From assembly GCA_021234535.1 (NCBI GenBank), contig CM037849.1:15578274-15642273 (forward strand): 64,000 nt of DNA, in the 5' to 3' direction. Numbering within the stretch: the stretch's first letter is position 1; each line of letters opens with the position of its first letter. Positions 26,068 through 38,508 of this stretch are shown one piece after another. A program made the position numbers and the translations under genes. A model generated the notes under the pieces. That model had not been told where the DNA came from, did no database searches, and was given only the letters and a program-made list of their open reading frames with translations. The stretch is from Stichopus chloronotus. Its lineage: Eukaryota > Echinodermata > Holothuroidea > Aspidochirotida > Stichopodidae.

Positions 26068-26210
26068 GCGAGAGGATTTGTGAGGTAGCTGTGCCCTGTC
26101 GCTGGAATTCCCTCATCTCTCTCTTTCTCTCTTTCTCCGTAAACGACATCTCTCTCAATTTCAAGGTGGGCCTCAAAGGCCACCTGTGCTCTGTATCTTT
26201 TTTTCATTAT
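26068..26210 (+). pseudogene. Decayed LINE reverse-transcriptase C-terminal tail
   Basis: The frame reads SERICEVAVPCRWNSLISLF and then SVNDISLNFKVGLKGHLCSV. It matches the typical end of non-LTR retrotransposon ORF2 proteins, of the form (V/A)AxxxWNSLPxxxRxxxSLxxFKxxLKTHLF. Only about 45 codons remain and no upstream RT motifs are visible, which fits a 5'-truncated insertion. The downstream ~100 bp may be its 3' UTR. Assignment to a clade such as CR1 or L2 is not possible from this. Confidence 0.65.
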
Positions 26211-29200
26211 ACTAGCTGTGACTATTGTCCTTGGTCCTCTATTTCTCCAGTGCCATACTCACCCAGTGGGGTGGACCCCCCCAAAGCGTGATAAAGCTGC
26301 ATCATTGTCATTGTTATACTGTCACAGCATATCACTAGCCGGGCAGAAGAGTCTTACAGTAATTTAATGTACATTAATGTACAGCTTGTAGTGTCCGGTG
26401 TATAACCTGCGACAATGTAAGCGAACTGTAATTTAGATGCTGTTATATGGCTGTATACTTTGTAAAAACAGTTGAGAATTCACAGTAGCTGGCATATTTA
26501 ACTGTAATATGTCTTAAGCGTGGTAACAACTAACTACTACACAGCAGGAGATATGCATTAAGTCATTCAAATGCCAGAGTGTACAGACTGACACAATTTG
26601 AAAAGTGACATGTACTCCATGTTTCATTTGTGTTTTTGGCATATTTTAATTTCCTTTAAAAATTAAACAGTGGTGGCCTACCCTTGGTACTACCCATCCT
26701 CCGTTCAATTGATGTGTAATGGGATCACTTTTGCAACGTTGGTTTAATTATTCCACATGTGACTCAAACTTCAAGTTTGTTTTGCAGAATGTGTTTCAAA
26801 TTATTCTTTCAAGTGAAGTTCTTCGATAAGAACACCGTAATCTTTAGCAGTGCTGAGAGCAAAAACACGGTGTAATACATCATCATATTTATAATGATGG
26901 AGGCCCTCTCGACAACTCGTCGAGCATTGTAGCCGCAGACGAGCTGGAGATGATATTTTGATATTCACATCGACGATCAAGAATCCACTCACAGTTGTCT
27001 CATAAAGTCGCTTGATCGTCATGGTAACCGTTTTCCTTTTTCCTATTTTCTTACCAGGCTCAAACCCCGAGAATTGCAAAGGGAACTTACTCGGTGAGTG
27101 AATAACAACGATCTTGCTCTAGTTGAAACAAATGGCCCAAAACAGTATTAGATGCTCTCACTCTGTCAAAACATTCCGTTTTATAAAGTACGGAGCATCA
27201 GAGTTTGAAAATTGATTAAAAAAGACATTTTCCTCATCAATCAAATTCCACCTCGGTGTACAAAGAGCTGGCTAAAAAGAAAAATGAACACTGCATTATT
27301 GTCTCTACGACGTCAGTCTGGGTGGAGTGAGTTGGTATCGAGGATGGTGGAAGGAGCGCATCGAGGAGATTCTCTGAAAATTTTATTACCTTTTGTGAAA
27401 GGTTAGATGATTTTAGAGACAGCGTTTGGCTGGATTTGTCAAAAAATGCACAGATTTGCCCATAAATTCCTGAATATGGTCGTCATCCATCCACTTTGCT
27501 TGCATGTATTTTGAACCTCCCGTCAGAGGAGAAAAATGTGTGTGAGACAGACTTGCATGATTTCTCTCCCTTTTTTGGGGGCCCTTTTTTGGGGGCCCTT
27601 TTTCGGTGGGAGGGTTTACGGAGGGGGAAGAACTTCGTTTCACGAAAAAAAGAAAAAAGAAAAATGTGTCGAAGCAAGCTTGCAGTAATTTATCAGTCTA
27701 CAGTTTACCTCACTGGAAATACAGTATTATAAACTGTATTTAGCTTTGTCAGCTGCATCAACACGTTCAGGTTGACTGATGGCATTGTTACTCGGTATTG
27801 TTGAAGCTGTAATGCACCAAATTCACTGACAACCACGTCGCTTCTGCAGAGCTGATGCCGATTTACGGAGATACTCAAGCATTGAACGACATATCAGTCT
27901 GTTCAGCCTCTGAACTAGCACTGCATTAAAATGCAAGAAGTTTTCTCTTTTTTATCTCGGGAAGCTATCACTCGATCGTCCTGATGGGCAAGGAGATCAG
28001 ACGTAACATCTTTGGGCTGCTCGATTCGTTTTGCAAGCCTTTTTAAATAATTGAACAACAATTTTACGGTGGGGTGCATCTGTTCCATTTGGTTGTAGTG
28101 TGCAACAAAAATAATTGCTTTCAGATACTGCAAATTTACAAATAAAAGATAAAAATACTGTTGATGACTCTTTGCCTGCTTGCAGTCTAGAACAGCTGAT
28201 ATAATTGAAGCAGGGGCTAAATTACAAGTAAGAGGAGAACAACAGCTTTAATATGCAGTGTCGTGGTGAAATTTAGGAGCATCAAACTTACGTTGTGTCG
28301 TGAAAAGTATGGTGTCCAAAACGCAACAAAGCTGTTATTCCTATTAATGTTGTTATCGATCATTTGATTCACAAGCAGATATCTAATTCATAATATAACT
28401 TTTTTGACATTTCTGTGCTATTTTTGCATCTTTCACACTACAGTGTTTGTAAAAGAAGAAAAAAAAAATGAAGATACAGTATTCTTTTACGCATCAGTTC
28501 TAATGCACCATTCGTCTTCTTTTTCGAGCAACTTTGCCCCAATTTTACCAATTTGTAGGGTAATAATTCCATGGTGTCACTGAGTTTCCTATTCTACTGC
28601 CGGTCTAATAAATTTTCCTATGAGGGATGGTGGTCAAGTGGATATTTCTTGCATGACGACTGTTCTACACACTTATAATCACCACACTGTAGATTTCCAC
28701 TAATGCTACTTATGACAAGATTTTGATGCATTGTGGCTCTCAGAATTAACATTCATGGGACAAAATTGGAGTTCCTCATGAATGCGATCTTGAAGCGATA
28801 TCGTGTGTATGGACCCACGCTATGCAGAGCCATATAAAACTGGTATAAGACTCGCAAAGGGTTTTCTCCTGGTCATCCATCTTTGTTCTTCGTCAGTGTT
28901 TTAGGGAAAGAGAAAGTAGGGGGAAAAGATCACCTCTCACAAAGTCTGAAAGAGAACTATGCTCTCATCTACCAGATATTTGAATAGGAAAAATGTCTCG
29001 ACATTTCCTTCGACCCCTCAGAATTCAGACGCTCCATTCGAGAAAGTGTAACCGTCTGCGTTACCATTACTTGAAATCAAACAGACCAGTTGGGAATGGC
29101 TATGGATATTCATCTACGCCAAAGCAAAAATAGGGCTTGAATAATGTTGTTTTGTAGTGGCTATGACACTGCTGCTGCATATACAGTATGCCACCAAGTA

Positions 29201-29280
29201 ACATGTGAAGACAGTATTTCAGAGGGCATGTTTTTTCAAATCATGTACCACTTCATGAAGTGGAGAAACATTGACATTCT

Positions 29281-29695
29281 CAAATGTTTGGACTATGTAT
29301 GTGAATCTCAGGGTGTTCAGGAATTTTGGGTACAAGGTCCCATGTGGGCCCTTTGGCCCATTTTATGAAACTCTGCAAAATGCTTTTCCTCATACAGATT
29401 CTCCTGTACAATGTTGATGGTTTGTCATAATGATACTCTAATAGTGGTACCTTTAGGGTGTTTAGGAATTTTGGGTGCAAGGTCCTATGGCCCTGTGGCC
29501 CATTTTATGAAATTCTTCAAAAATACTTCTCTAGGCCCACAGATTCTCCTGTACATTGTTGATGGTTTGTCATATCAGTTACCTGTCAGTGGTACGTTCA
29601 CAGTATTCAGTGATTTTGGGTGTTCTAGGATTTCACATAAGCTATAGACACTTGGTTGAAGGTACGATTTTCTGCACCATTGGTGCTCTAGTTAT
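29281..29695 (+). repeat. Second copy of the ~145-bp unit repeat, truncated
   Basis: Two units start near 29313 and 29458 with GTGTTCAGGAATTTTGGGT and then CAAGGTCCCATGTGGGCCC-type sequence, 145 bp apart. The block ends with CTGCACCATTGGTGCTCTAG near 29674-29693. This is the same end as the 2523-3896 copy. The hairpin-like 5' end is missing. Confidence 0.85.
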
Positions 29696-32133
29696 TACCT
29701 CAAGTATTTGTCCAATGCTGTTCAAATGGTGCCAAAAGCACCAATGACTCTCAAGTCCTCTAGGACCTGGCCAAGACATTCTACCGCAGACGTTTCCATG
29801 GCAGCGCAGTGTATGTGTGCCGACTCGTCGTACTGTAGCTGGTACAGTCCACCGAGTCGAATTTGTGGCACAGACGACGGACTTAACTTGCTTCAGCTGT
29901 GGATTGTTCCTTGGCGGAGACCATGGAGATGATTCTGTTTATACTTAAGCAATTAATCCCTGGCTGCATGTGAACGTATTTGGCTATTAACTGTCAGCAG
30001 TATGCGTAGGCTTACACTACATCTGTTTATATCTCTTTCATGCCCAAGAAACAACTGTTTGATGTACTGTACTGTCCATCAATCATGGTAAATTTTAACG
30101 ACTGGAGACTAATAGATTTTGATGCCGCTGATATCAAGGCTATTTTTAATGCGATGGATGCAAAGTGCCTGAAGAGCCTGTCGATAATTACATCCTTTCC
30201 AATTTACGAGTGATCAGTCTCTGGTGTTGATTAAAATTCTGGTGCTAAAAGTGTCTTCTGCATTAATGAAGCAGTCTCTGCATCTCATTATACACACACA
30301 GCCTCGGGCATCATTCGACTCAAGGTCACCGTTTTGACGAAACAGTTCCACGAAAGAGGAGCTTTTAGTGTCATGCGTATTTACTCTCTAATCCTCTCAT
30401 TTAGTTTAATTAATATGTCAGTAGGAACCCATACAGGTTCTTTAAATGACTGCCACCCAGGTATCTCGGTGGGCGTGTTTCTTGGACGTGATCTGTGACG
30501 GTGACAGTCAATGGATTTACATGCAATGGAATATTGGAATAGTATCATCTGACATCCAGAATATTTAAGTGACAAAAACAACTGCAAACTCACGAGTTTA
30601 GGTTTGTAGATTGAATGCCTACGAACCACATTAAACATGTAGTGACATTAACTGCCTCAGGCTGGCTCAAAGGGAAGATGTGTTTGAACTTCAATAAAAT
30701 CGCTGTTTTTTTTCTCAAAAGAGTGATATTTGAACTTCCACAACACTGAGTTGCTCATGGCCTATATTTGAACAATATTACATTACTCTTTCACTCCAGT
30801 GGCCCATACAGTATTTCAACTATTGCAACACCGATTTGGTCAAAGGGCAGGCGGCCCATGTGTTTCAACTGTAGCATCACAAGTTTGTTTAAATATGTTC
30901 CATGTTTGAACTCAGTCCCAATTATTCTGTTTTTGCAGCCTTATTTTTGAACTATTTACAGCCCTTTTTGTGAACTACTGCGTGTAACACTGCCGTTCTC
31001 AAGCAGTCCAAGTTTGAGCGTATGCATCTGCGCTGATGCGCTTAAAACTATTTCAACCTTGCCATATAGCCTCTGTTACTGTAACTCCCACAATATTAGC
31101 AGGTTTGTCACGTTGCATGTGCAATTTAAAAAAAGAAAAACAGTTGAAAAAGGAAAACATTTTTGTTACATACATTATATACTCTAAATATTTATGTGCT
31201 AGCTTTCACAGTAAGTTAGGTATGAGTTACTACTGGACTTAAAACCAAGCACTGATGACATCTGTTACAATTAAGGTATAAACGGGAAAAAAAAAGAAAA
31301 AAAAAAACTGTTCTTCTTGAAATATTGTCACAGTCTTTAATAGAGTGCCGCAAACCATTAGACTGCACGTTTTGCTTTACACCGGCGAGTGCTATATAAT
31401 AAATTGACTAAATATTCTCATCAACTTAAATCTTTGCTGGGCGTGAAAAACAGCGACCCAATTAGTTCTTTCTGAATTGTACCCAGCTTTGACAGGGTGT
31501 GAGTATGTCTCATTCTGAATGAGGAAATCTTCTTAACCCTCCCAGGAAGAATCCCTTTCATTCTCTAGCAACCGACCGATTGAACTCTTTCGTTCGTTAC
31601 ATTTCTGAGTTTCAACCAAGGCCAAGGCTTTTAATACAGCATACTCTTTTTAAAAGGTGAATCTTGAAGCATCCTTGTCGTGGATATAAAATCCGCATGA
31701 AACATCCACTCGAAGACCTAAATAAACGTTGTCCTCTTCAAAACTAAAGTGTCGATTCAAAAAAAAAAAAAATAATAATTTTATTATTTTTGATGTCAGC
31801 TAAGTCACTTAGCTGCCCCCAAAAACCTGTCGTGTAATTTGATAGACACCAAAAATTTCCTGGCCAATAATTGGTGTCTGCCATATTTGTCCAAGGTTGA
31901 AAATGTTTTGCTGAGAGAAAATAAACTTGATTGCTCGTCCAAGGCCTGTGACATAAGAGACTTTGATTGCGTTATCCCAGCAAGGAGAAAGCAGAGTATT
32001 AGAAGAATAGCTAATGGAAGAGTGTGTAGGAATATCAAAGTTTATCTGCTGAACAGATAAAAAAAAACTTAAACTGATATGGAAAAAAAAAAGAAACAAC
32101 CTTCAAGTGCTGCTTCAAGTCACAGTCTTTTGT

Positions 32134-33931
32134 ATGGGGCATGTTTCACGGTAATGGGGTCCAAACATAGATTAGACAATAAATATCAAATAAATTGTGT
32201 TTAAAGGAAAGAGCTGCACTGGCAAACATAATATATATGCTGATCAATACCATGCTTCATGATAGAAAAAAAAGCTATTTCTTATTTCCATTCAAGATCA
32301 TGGAATTATGGAATTAAATCCTACCAAAATGTAGCAAGTTTGGATGGAAAAAAAACTCCCAACAACTTATAGGAATGTTAATATCAAGGAATAACCAAGG
32401 AATTGTAATAATACGTTGAGTTTATACATCATATTTATTAATTTGGACACGTAATGAATACAATTGATACCATTCATCAGTCTTATCATTTTGTAGTGTG
32501 TACTGGCAATCTGGATTGAAGTGCCCATTTTTGGCATCAGTGTCCGTCCACTAAAGTGAAAAAATTGCAAGTTGGAATAATTCCTAGATGTTGTGATCTA
32601 TAATGATTACTCATGTCTGGTTATGCACTAGGAGTGAAACATTCAGTACCGACCAACAGATCCCAAATGCTGCAAAGTTGTTCATTAAAATGAGCTAGAT
32701 CAAATGTTGCTAATGTAACGTCTGTGTAATTTGAGTGTTACATTAGCAACAATTATTGTTATCCATTGTTCTCGAGATATGGTAATCCACTTGAGTAGCT
32801 TTATGTCATTGCACATTTTACCCACAGTTTAATAACTTGGAAGAGATCAAACAGCTTCAGTCTTTACCTTGGCTGTAAAATTGAACTTTTAGTGATGTCC
32901 GTCCCCTAGTAGTTATGTTAGCAAAAAGTTACATTAGCAACAAACAGTATTGCAGTAGTTGCGCATGAAATATTTAGACCTTTTCTATTACTTTGGGAAT
33001 AATGTTTAGGGCACATATATTGCCACATTAATGAAAAAGTTACTGCCATTCATATCCAAATATTTTTTATAAGACTATCAATTTTGGACGGAAAAGTTAC
33101 ATTAGCAACAACAGTGATGTACTTTCTCTCCAAACTGAATTATCATCAATATTGAGGCATACATCATATATTATCATGATTTGTATCATGCTATTATGTT
33201 TTTACCAATGACGCTAATCTGATAGAGAAATGAAAGTTTGGAAATGTTCTTTCCTCTTAGTAAATAGAGAAATAAAGGTAGGTATAAGGTTACTAATGTA
33301 ACTCTATGTTATTTCACTGCAACACTGCAAGTAGCAATATTTTGGCACTTTAGTACAACCAGACCAGCAGTGGGGAGAAATGAAGGTAAAGTACAGTACA
33401 GCATGAGTGTAGTCCTGCTGAAATTAGGCATTTCCAAACTTGCATTAGTGTTTACTACAACAAAATAACATTATTCATCCAAAATATCATCATTCATCTA
33501 TGTCTGATGTTTTGTCCATCCAACAGTTACATCAGCAACATCTATAAGTTTCACAAATACTAATCTGTAAACAGGTTGCTTCTCATTTTCACACTTTTTA
33601 TGTAGTCCCTTTGCAAAGTGTGAATGGATTATTGCAAATTTAGGAACTGTCTTGAAAAATAATTTGGAAATTTCAAACAGTCATGGGATGATAGGTCTAA
33701 GTTTTGTCCGTCCAAAAGTTACATTAGCAATATCTCGTCTGTCCAAAAGTTACCATAGAAACATTGTGCTTAAAAAATAACAAAAGTCAAAGTTATCTTG
33801 AAGGATAGTAGAGTTTTGAACTAGACACAATGAGCATTATCACAAGCAAAAAAGTTCTCACAAAACACATTTTTAAATTTTGGTGCCTTGTGGGAGTAAA
33901 TGGAACCCCATTACTGTGAAGCATGCCATAT
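32134..33931. mobile_element. ~1.8-kb inverted-repeat element with internal GTTACATTAGCAAC motifs
   Basis: GGCATGTTTCACGGTAATGG at 32138 is the near reverse complement of the sequence at 33901-33927 (CCCCATTACTGTGAAGCATG). This gives inverted ends of about 25 bp with two or three differences. Inside, GTTACATTAGCAAC or a one-base variant occurs at 32737, 32928, 33096, 33526 and 33718, and inverted at 32705. Several copies are preceded by GTCCGTCC or a variant. No open frame of note exists, so the element would be non-autonomous. Confidence 0.65.
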
Positions 33932-34008
33932 TCTATTATGATGTCACCAGCACCTGGTACATTGACTGTATACCTTAATCTATTGGCTGTTCCATGCAGT
34001 GCTTTGCC

Positions 34009-34381
34009 TTAAAGGGGCCCATTGAGTTGATAAAGTTTATTTTGTGGCAAGTTTGAGAGAAACCAATTAAAGGCCAAAACTTCCAATTAGCCTCCTTATT
34101 CATGTATCTATTCCTCCAGTTTAACTGAAAATGTTATAAATTGTAGTATTTTTGTGAATAGGAATTGCCCATGGTTGGCACATGGAGTGATTAGTGTCTG
34201 GTCACAGTGTTTCAGTGAGTGATTTTGATTGTTTAATTATCCTATCATTACTGCTTTAGTTGTGTGTCATATGTTCAGAATGGTCTCTTAATTTTGCCAA
34301 TTACCACCAAGGTATGAGTGATACTCAACAGGTTTGACCAATTACCATGAAATTTGTGAACCAACTCAATGAGCCTCTTAA
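34009..34381. mobile_element. TTAA-bounded inverted-repeat element, copy C
   Basis: The element starts TTAA-AGGGGCCCATTGAGTTG and ends CAACTCAATGAGCCTC-TTAA, 373 bp. It shares the internal AGTGTCTGGTCACAG with copy B and the TTTGACC(A/G)(A/T)TTACCAT phrase with copy A. It is non-coding. It lies only 78 bp after the 1.8-kb inverted-repeat element. Confidence 0.85.
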
Positions 34382-35323
34382 GTGCAGTATGCTGGCTGGT
34401 ACAGCACCTTAGTCTAGTGACTGGTACACTAATAATACTGTATGCCTTAACTGTCACCTGCTACACTGTTATACACCTAATAACTGATCTATTTATAGGG
34501 ACTGTCACAGTAGTTACCCAAGTTACCTGTTGACTGGTTGAGGAATTCGCCTCAATCTGTTGTCTGGTAGAGTGCTATGCCTAATATCTTCCTATCGCTC
34601 AGGACATTCCATAGTCAGTGCGGTTTTAGTGTTTGTTTTTTTTTCTTTTTGTTTTTTCTTGCTCTTATTACAAGGTAGATGATGGCGGGTGTATCTAATA
34701 TTTTGTTGTATATCAACCATTGCACTGAACTGTGTGCCCTCTCAGCGCATTATTGAAATGTATGTTCAGAACTATGTACAGTATATGTAGAGGTGAATAT
34801 ATATTATGCTGTATATGTGGTATCTGGTATCAACACCTTGTGACATGTTAAATTTTATGAGACACGCGTACGCCTGGCCGGTATAACTGAAGTCATCCGC
34901 CACAATGTGAGTCAAATTTGGTAAGGTCTGTGGCACATTGGAACAGAAAAGTGTTTAAATAGTTCAGTATTGAAGTACAGTAGGTTCACTTTGCATAGCC
35001 AAGAATACTCTTGCCTCTTACCAGGAAAAGAGAATGTACCATTTCTCTCTAGGGGTCCACGGGATGGGGCTTGGGTAGCGTCTATAGAGGACGCATTATT
35101 GATGCCTGGACTTTGTCGCTGATGAAATGTATCAGCTATGACAGGAGACTGTTTGGTGTCCAATATAATTCCATGCATGTACATGCCTTAATTACCCAGC
35201 ATACAGTAATTGTCATTTATCACAACGGTGTGTATGTGTGTCCACATACTGTGAGACACATCTATGTACATGTTCACAGTGGTATATGAGTGCTGATTTC
35301 CCTATTGGTCCACACCCTTGCAG

Positions 35324-35382
35324 GTGTTCTTGAATTCTACCGGTTCCTGGAGCATCCGGCGTTCACGTCCTTCGAAGAAACG
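35324..35382 (+). CDS. PDE10A: PDE10 exon, GAF-A (GVLEFYRFLEH)
   Basis: The 59-nt exon lies between cccttgcag and gtaagt. With the upstream G it gives 20 codons starting GVLEFYRFLEHPAF and ending FEET. Human PDE10A has GILELYRHWGKEAF at this point, so length and pattern agree. As in vertebrate PDE10, the canonical NKxnFx3DE motif of nucleotide-binding GAFs is absent from GAF-A: the Asn-Lys position is Phe-Tyr-Arg and the end is degenerate. GAF-A is therefore probably structural rather than ligand-binding (inference). Confidence 0.93.
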
Positions 35383-35802
35383 GTAAGTGCACGGCCAATG
35401 CATGTGAGACTAATATTACGCTCCAGATGTACACTCGAAACTTAGCTGACACATTTTTTGACAAACATATATTCATAATTGCTCCATTTTTCTACTGAGG
35501 ATGACCTGACCATTACAATTAAAATGCCTTTCTCTAATTTTGGACCCTTGCAACGAAGAATTGTTCAAATTTTCGTAACATCATTTCAATTACTGATCTG
35601 TTGGTTGAATGTTAGTTCTAGTTTTCTAGTCGTGTGAGAAAACTGTCTGTTTGGTTTAATCCTACTCACGAGAAGGAGGAGACGGATCTCTAGAATATTC
35701 CTTTTGGGAGGCTGATGATCATACCGTAAGTTTCTGCACCTAAAATTCTGAGAAACAGCTCTTCTCTAATTTCCTTATCTCCCCTTTGATTTGTTTACAC
35801 AG

Positions 35803-35853
35803 ATTGCCAATTCTTTCCTCGTCTGGGGTAGTGTTGCATTACACTTTGCAGAG
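35803..35853 (+). CDS. PDE10A: PDE10 exon, last helix of GAF-A
   Basis: The exon has exactly 17 codons in phase 0/0 between tttacacag and gtaaac. It reads IANSFLVWGSVALHFAE. This aligns with ATANLAWASVAIHQVQ of PDE10A, the C-terminal helix of GAF-A that leads into the inter-domain dimerisation helix. It is only 420 bp after the previous exon, and the next firm exon is 13.9 kb away. Confidence 0.92.
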
Positions 35854-38188
35854 GTAAACAAAAATATTCTTCTCTTTGTTTAAAATTTCTTTTTCATGAT
35901 CGTATTTCTTGTGGTTTACCGTCATAGCAACTATCGATGTTTTCCTTATTTTTTCTCGGTCGTACGGTGATCCGTCGTATTGAAATGTTTGTTGTTATAC
36001 GTATTCAGCTTTCGATTTCTGCCTTGTTGTTGCTCATTCCACCTTTGTGTTGTTTGTTGTTGTTTCATGTTCTAAAAATTTAAGAGTGTGTGTGTTATCA
36101 TTCCTCTAAGCATAACTTCCTCAAAATTTATCCACAGGGAGCTCAACTTGCTGTCAACTAAATTACAATGAAAGCAATTCTGGCATAAGCTTCAAAGATT
36201 AAATTGCTCCAAATTGCGTCATTAGGCTCTGCAGTGTGGTATACTTTGCAGTGTAATTAAAATGCAGTATAATCAATTAGGAATAACCTTAGGTTTGCAA
36301 AAAGAAGAAAAGAAAAAGAAACTTGCACACATTGCACTTACAATTGAGTAGTGCATTATTTTCAGATTCATCTTATAAAGTACCAGTTTAGAAATACTGG
36401 TATCTTTTCAGATTTCAACAACAGTATGTTTCCAAAGTCAAGTAAAAGCATATATGTAGTGTAATGTAAATCTGGTGCTCACCCATTTGGTTACAGCCAC
36501 AATTGAAGGTTCTTTTGAATAACTACAGTGCATATTTGGATAATTTTTACTATTACATCTTCATGTGTTTCTCAGGGAACGTTCAGAAATAATCCTTCTA
36601 CTTGTTACTCCAGACTACAGCTAAGCAGGCATATACTGTAGTTGGCTCATTTGAAAACCCAACATCCCCCCCAACAGACTAAGTCAGTTTAATTTAGTGA
36701 GATATAGTTTCAAAATTATGGGATATTTGTTTGATTTCTGCAGTTCTGTTAGCTGAATGTCTCTGCTGGTGTCACTAATTGTACACAGCTGTGCAGTGTT
36801 TTGATGTTTTTCTCAGTTATGCTGCCCTGGTGGTAGCCGTTTCACTTTAGCCGACGACGTGGTCAGTCGAAAACTATGTTTTGGTGGTTTTACAGTAATT
36901 AGTGTTTAATACTTGATGTTCTGCATGTACTGTAGTACTGAACTAATGTCATATGATGTTCCGCACAGCCGGTAGTGAATCATCTCCCCCAGCCCCCTTC
37001 CTCTTTGCACATACCTTCGCATGTCGATGTTTCGTCGTTCTCCTTTTCACAGCTCTTTAGACGAGACCCAGCGTCAGAGGTAAAATCTCATTCATTCACC
37101 TGCATTTTCTAGGTGCATGAAGAACCACTGGCATACTTGTAGCTGACTTCTTTTTCTTTTTGCAGCCTGTCAAAATTCTCTCATTTCACTGACAGTAGTT
37201 CATTTACAAACCCATTCGCCCACTTTCTTTGAGAAAAAAAAAAAAAAATTCATGGCAGCCTGCTGCATTCAGTTCAGCATGTACTCAATTATTGCCATTA
37301 AACTGCTCTATCTATAACTTCTCATAAATACTGCAGTCCATCATAGCCAGCTGTATGTGTTTAAATTCGCTCTGTTTACAGCTGCAGCTAGGATGCCTTT
37401 AACACTCAGCCCATCCCTAATGCACGGTGCAATTAACATACCCAGTTATGTTGCTCCTGAATAGTTCATAACAGCCTGTGATATTTATTTTACAATCAGT
37501 TCAGTCACAGAATGTTTGTTCTCCTTTTCCAAATTAATTTTTACTGCCAAAAACTATGTTGTAATGCAAATTAAGGTACTGAATGATTTGGGTTGCCGTA
37601 CCATAAACATGCTTGTACATTTGTGCTGGTTTGTCACAATTAAAATTCTTTGCTGAATTTTGTTTGATATAATCAAAATCAGATCAAACGGAAACTGATG
37701 AATTTGGTCAACCAAACGCCACAACCTGCTTGCCTTACAGAAGTTAAACTGTGTCTCGGACAATGTGGCTGCTTCTGTGCTTCTTCTCAGACTTTACGGG
37801 AAATAGGGCGTTTGTTTTACAGAAATCATCCATATTTTTAAAACCAATGTTTGTGGATGCAGAATGATAGATGATTCAAAATAAATAAGGACAGTAGTCT
37901 TTTTATCCAAGAAATAAGTTTCTCACAGATAGAAACTCAGTTATTTGATGCTCAACACTAATTTGTTCACCCAAACTTTTCAGAATTCAAATGATGCATC
38001 TTCCGTTACTTGTCACATGCATAAGTTTTTGAGGGATGAAGCTTTTGCAGATATTTATCGGTGGCACTGAATGGTTTATCAATGATCAAAGCTATTTTCT
38101 TTACATGCCATATTGGTGTATTCTAAATGCCCTATTTCCCTTGAACATTGAATAAAGTTCTGGATAGCAGACACTCCATGATGATAGT

Positions 38189-38226
38189 CCATCATCATCG
38201 TCATTGTCATCATCATCATCATCATT

Positions 38227-38278
<52 letters not shown>

Positions 38279-38327
38279 CCATCATCACCATCATCATCAT
38301 CATCACCACCTATCAGTATCATCATGT
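38189..38327 (+). repeat. (ATC)n microsatellite
   Basis: About 130 bp of nearly pure ATC/CAT triplets with a few CACC interruptions. The poly-His, poly-Asp and poly-Met frames across it are repeat artefacts. Confidence 0.97.
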
Positions 38328-38373
38328 ATCTGTTATCTAGCATGATTGTTTGATAATAGTAGCCAGCTGCATG

Positions 38374-38508
38374 CAACTTTTATAAATAACACATAGCAGG
38401 TAACTTCAAAGTAACATATGGCAGGTAACTTCAAAGTAACATATGGCAGGTAACTTCAAAGTAACATATGGCAGGTAACTTTTATAAATAACTTTAATAT
38501 AGCAGGTG
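38374..38508 (+). repeat. 25-bp tandem repeat with flanking partial units
   Basis: Three perfect 25-bp units (GTAACTTCAAAGTAACATAT followed by GGCAG) run from 38400. They are flanked on both sides by variant units in which the middle is TTTTATAAATAAC. The identity of the inner copies suggests a recent expansion. Confidence 0.92.

Larger units (their letters stand above)
12307..35323 (+). other. 23-kb intron between PDE10 exons at 12216 and 35324
   Basis: This is the largest intron of the gene in the window. It contains two exon-like segments (13947-14112, 22688-22900), a CT-rich minisatellite, three TTAA-bounded elements, a LINE remnant, a 119-bp duplication, a second ~145-bp unit block and the 1.8-kb inverted-repeat element. 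The two longest minus-strand open frames inside it look like chance. Confidence 0.8.

Noticed and set aside
26801..27079. 92-codon minus-strand frame with a coding-like C-terminus
   Set aside because: I could not assign a family and saw no clear splice pattern. Too little to annotate.
38079..38376. Poly-Met, poly-Asp and poly-His frames
   Set aside because: Translations of the (ATC)n microsatellite.
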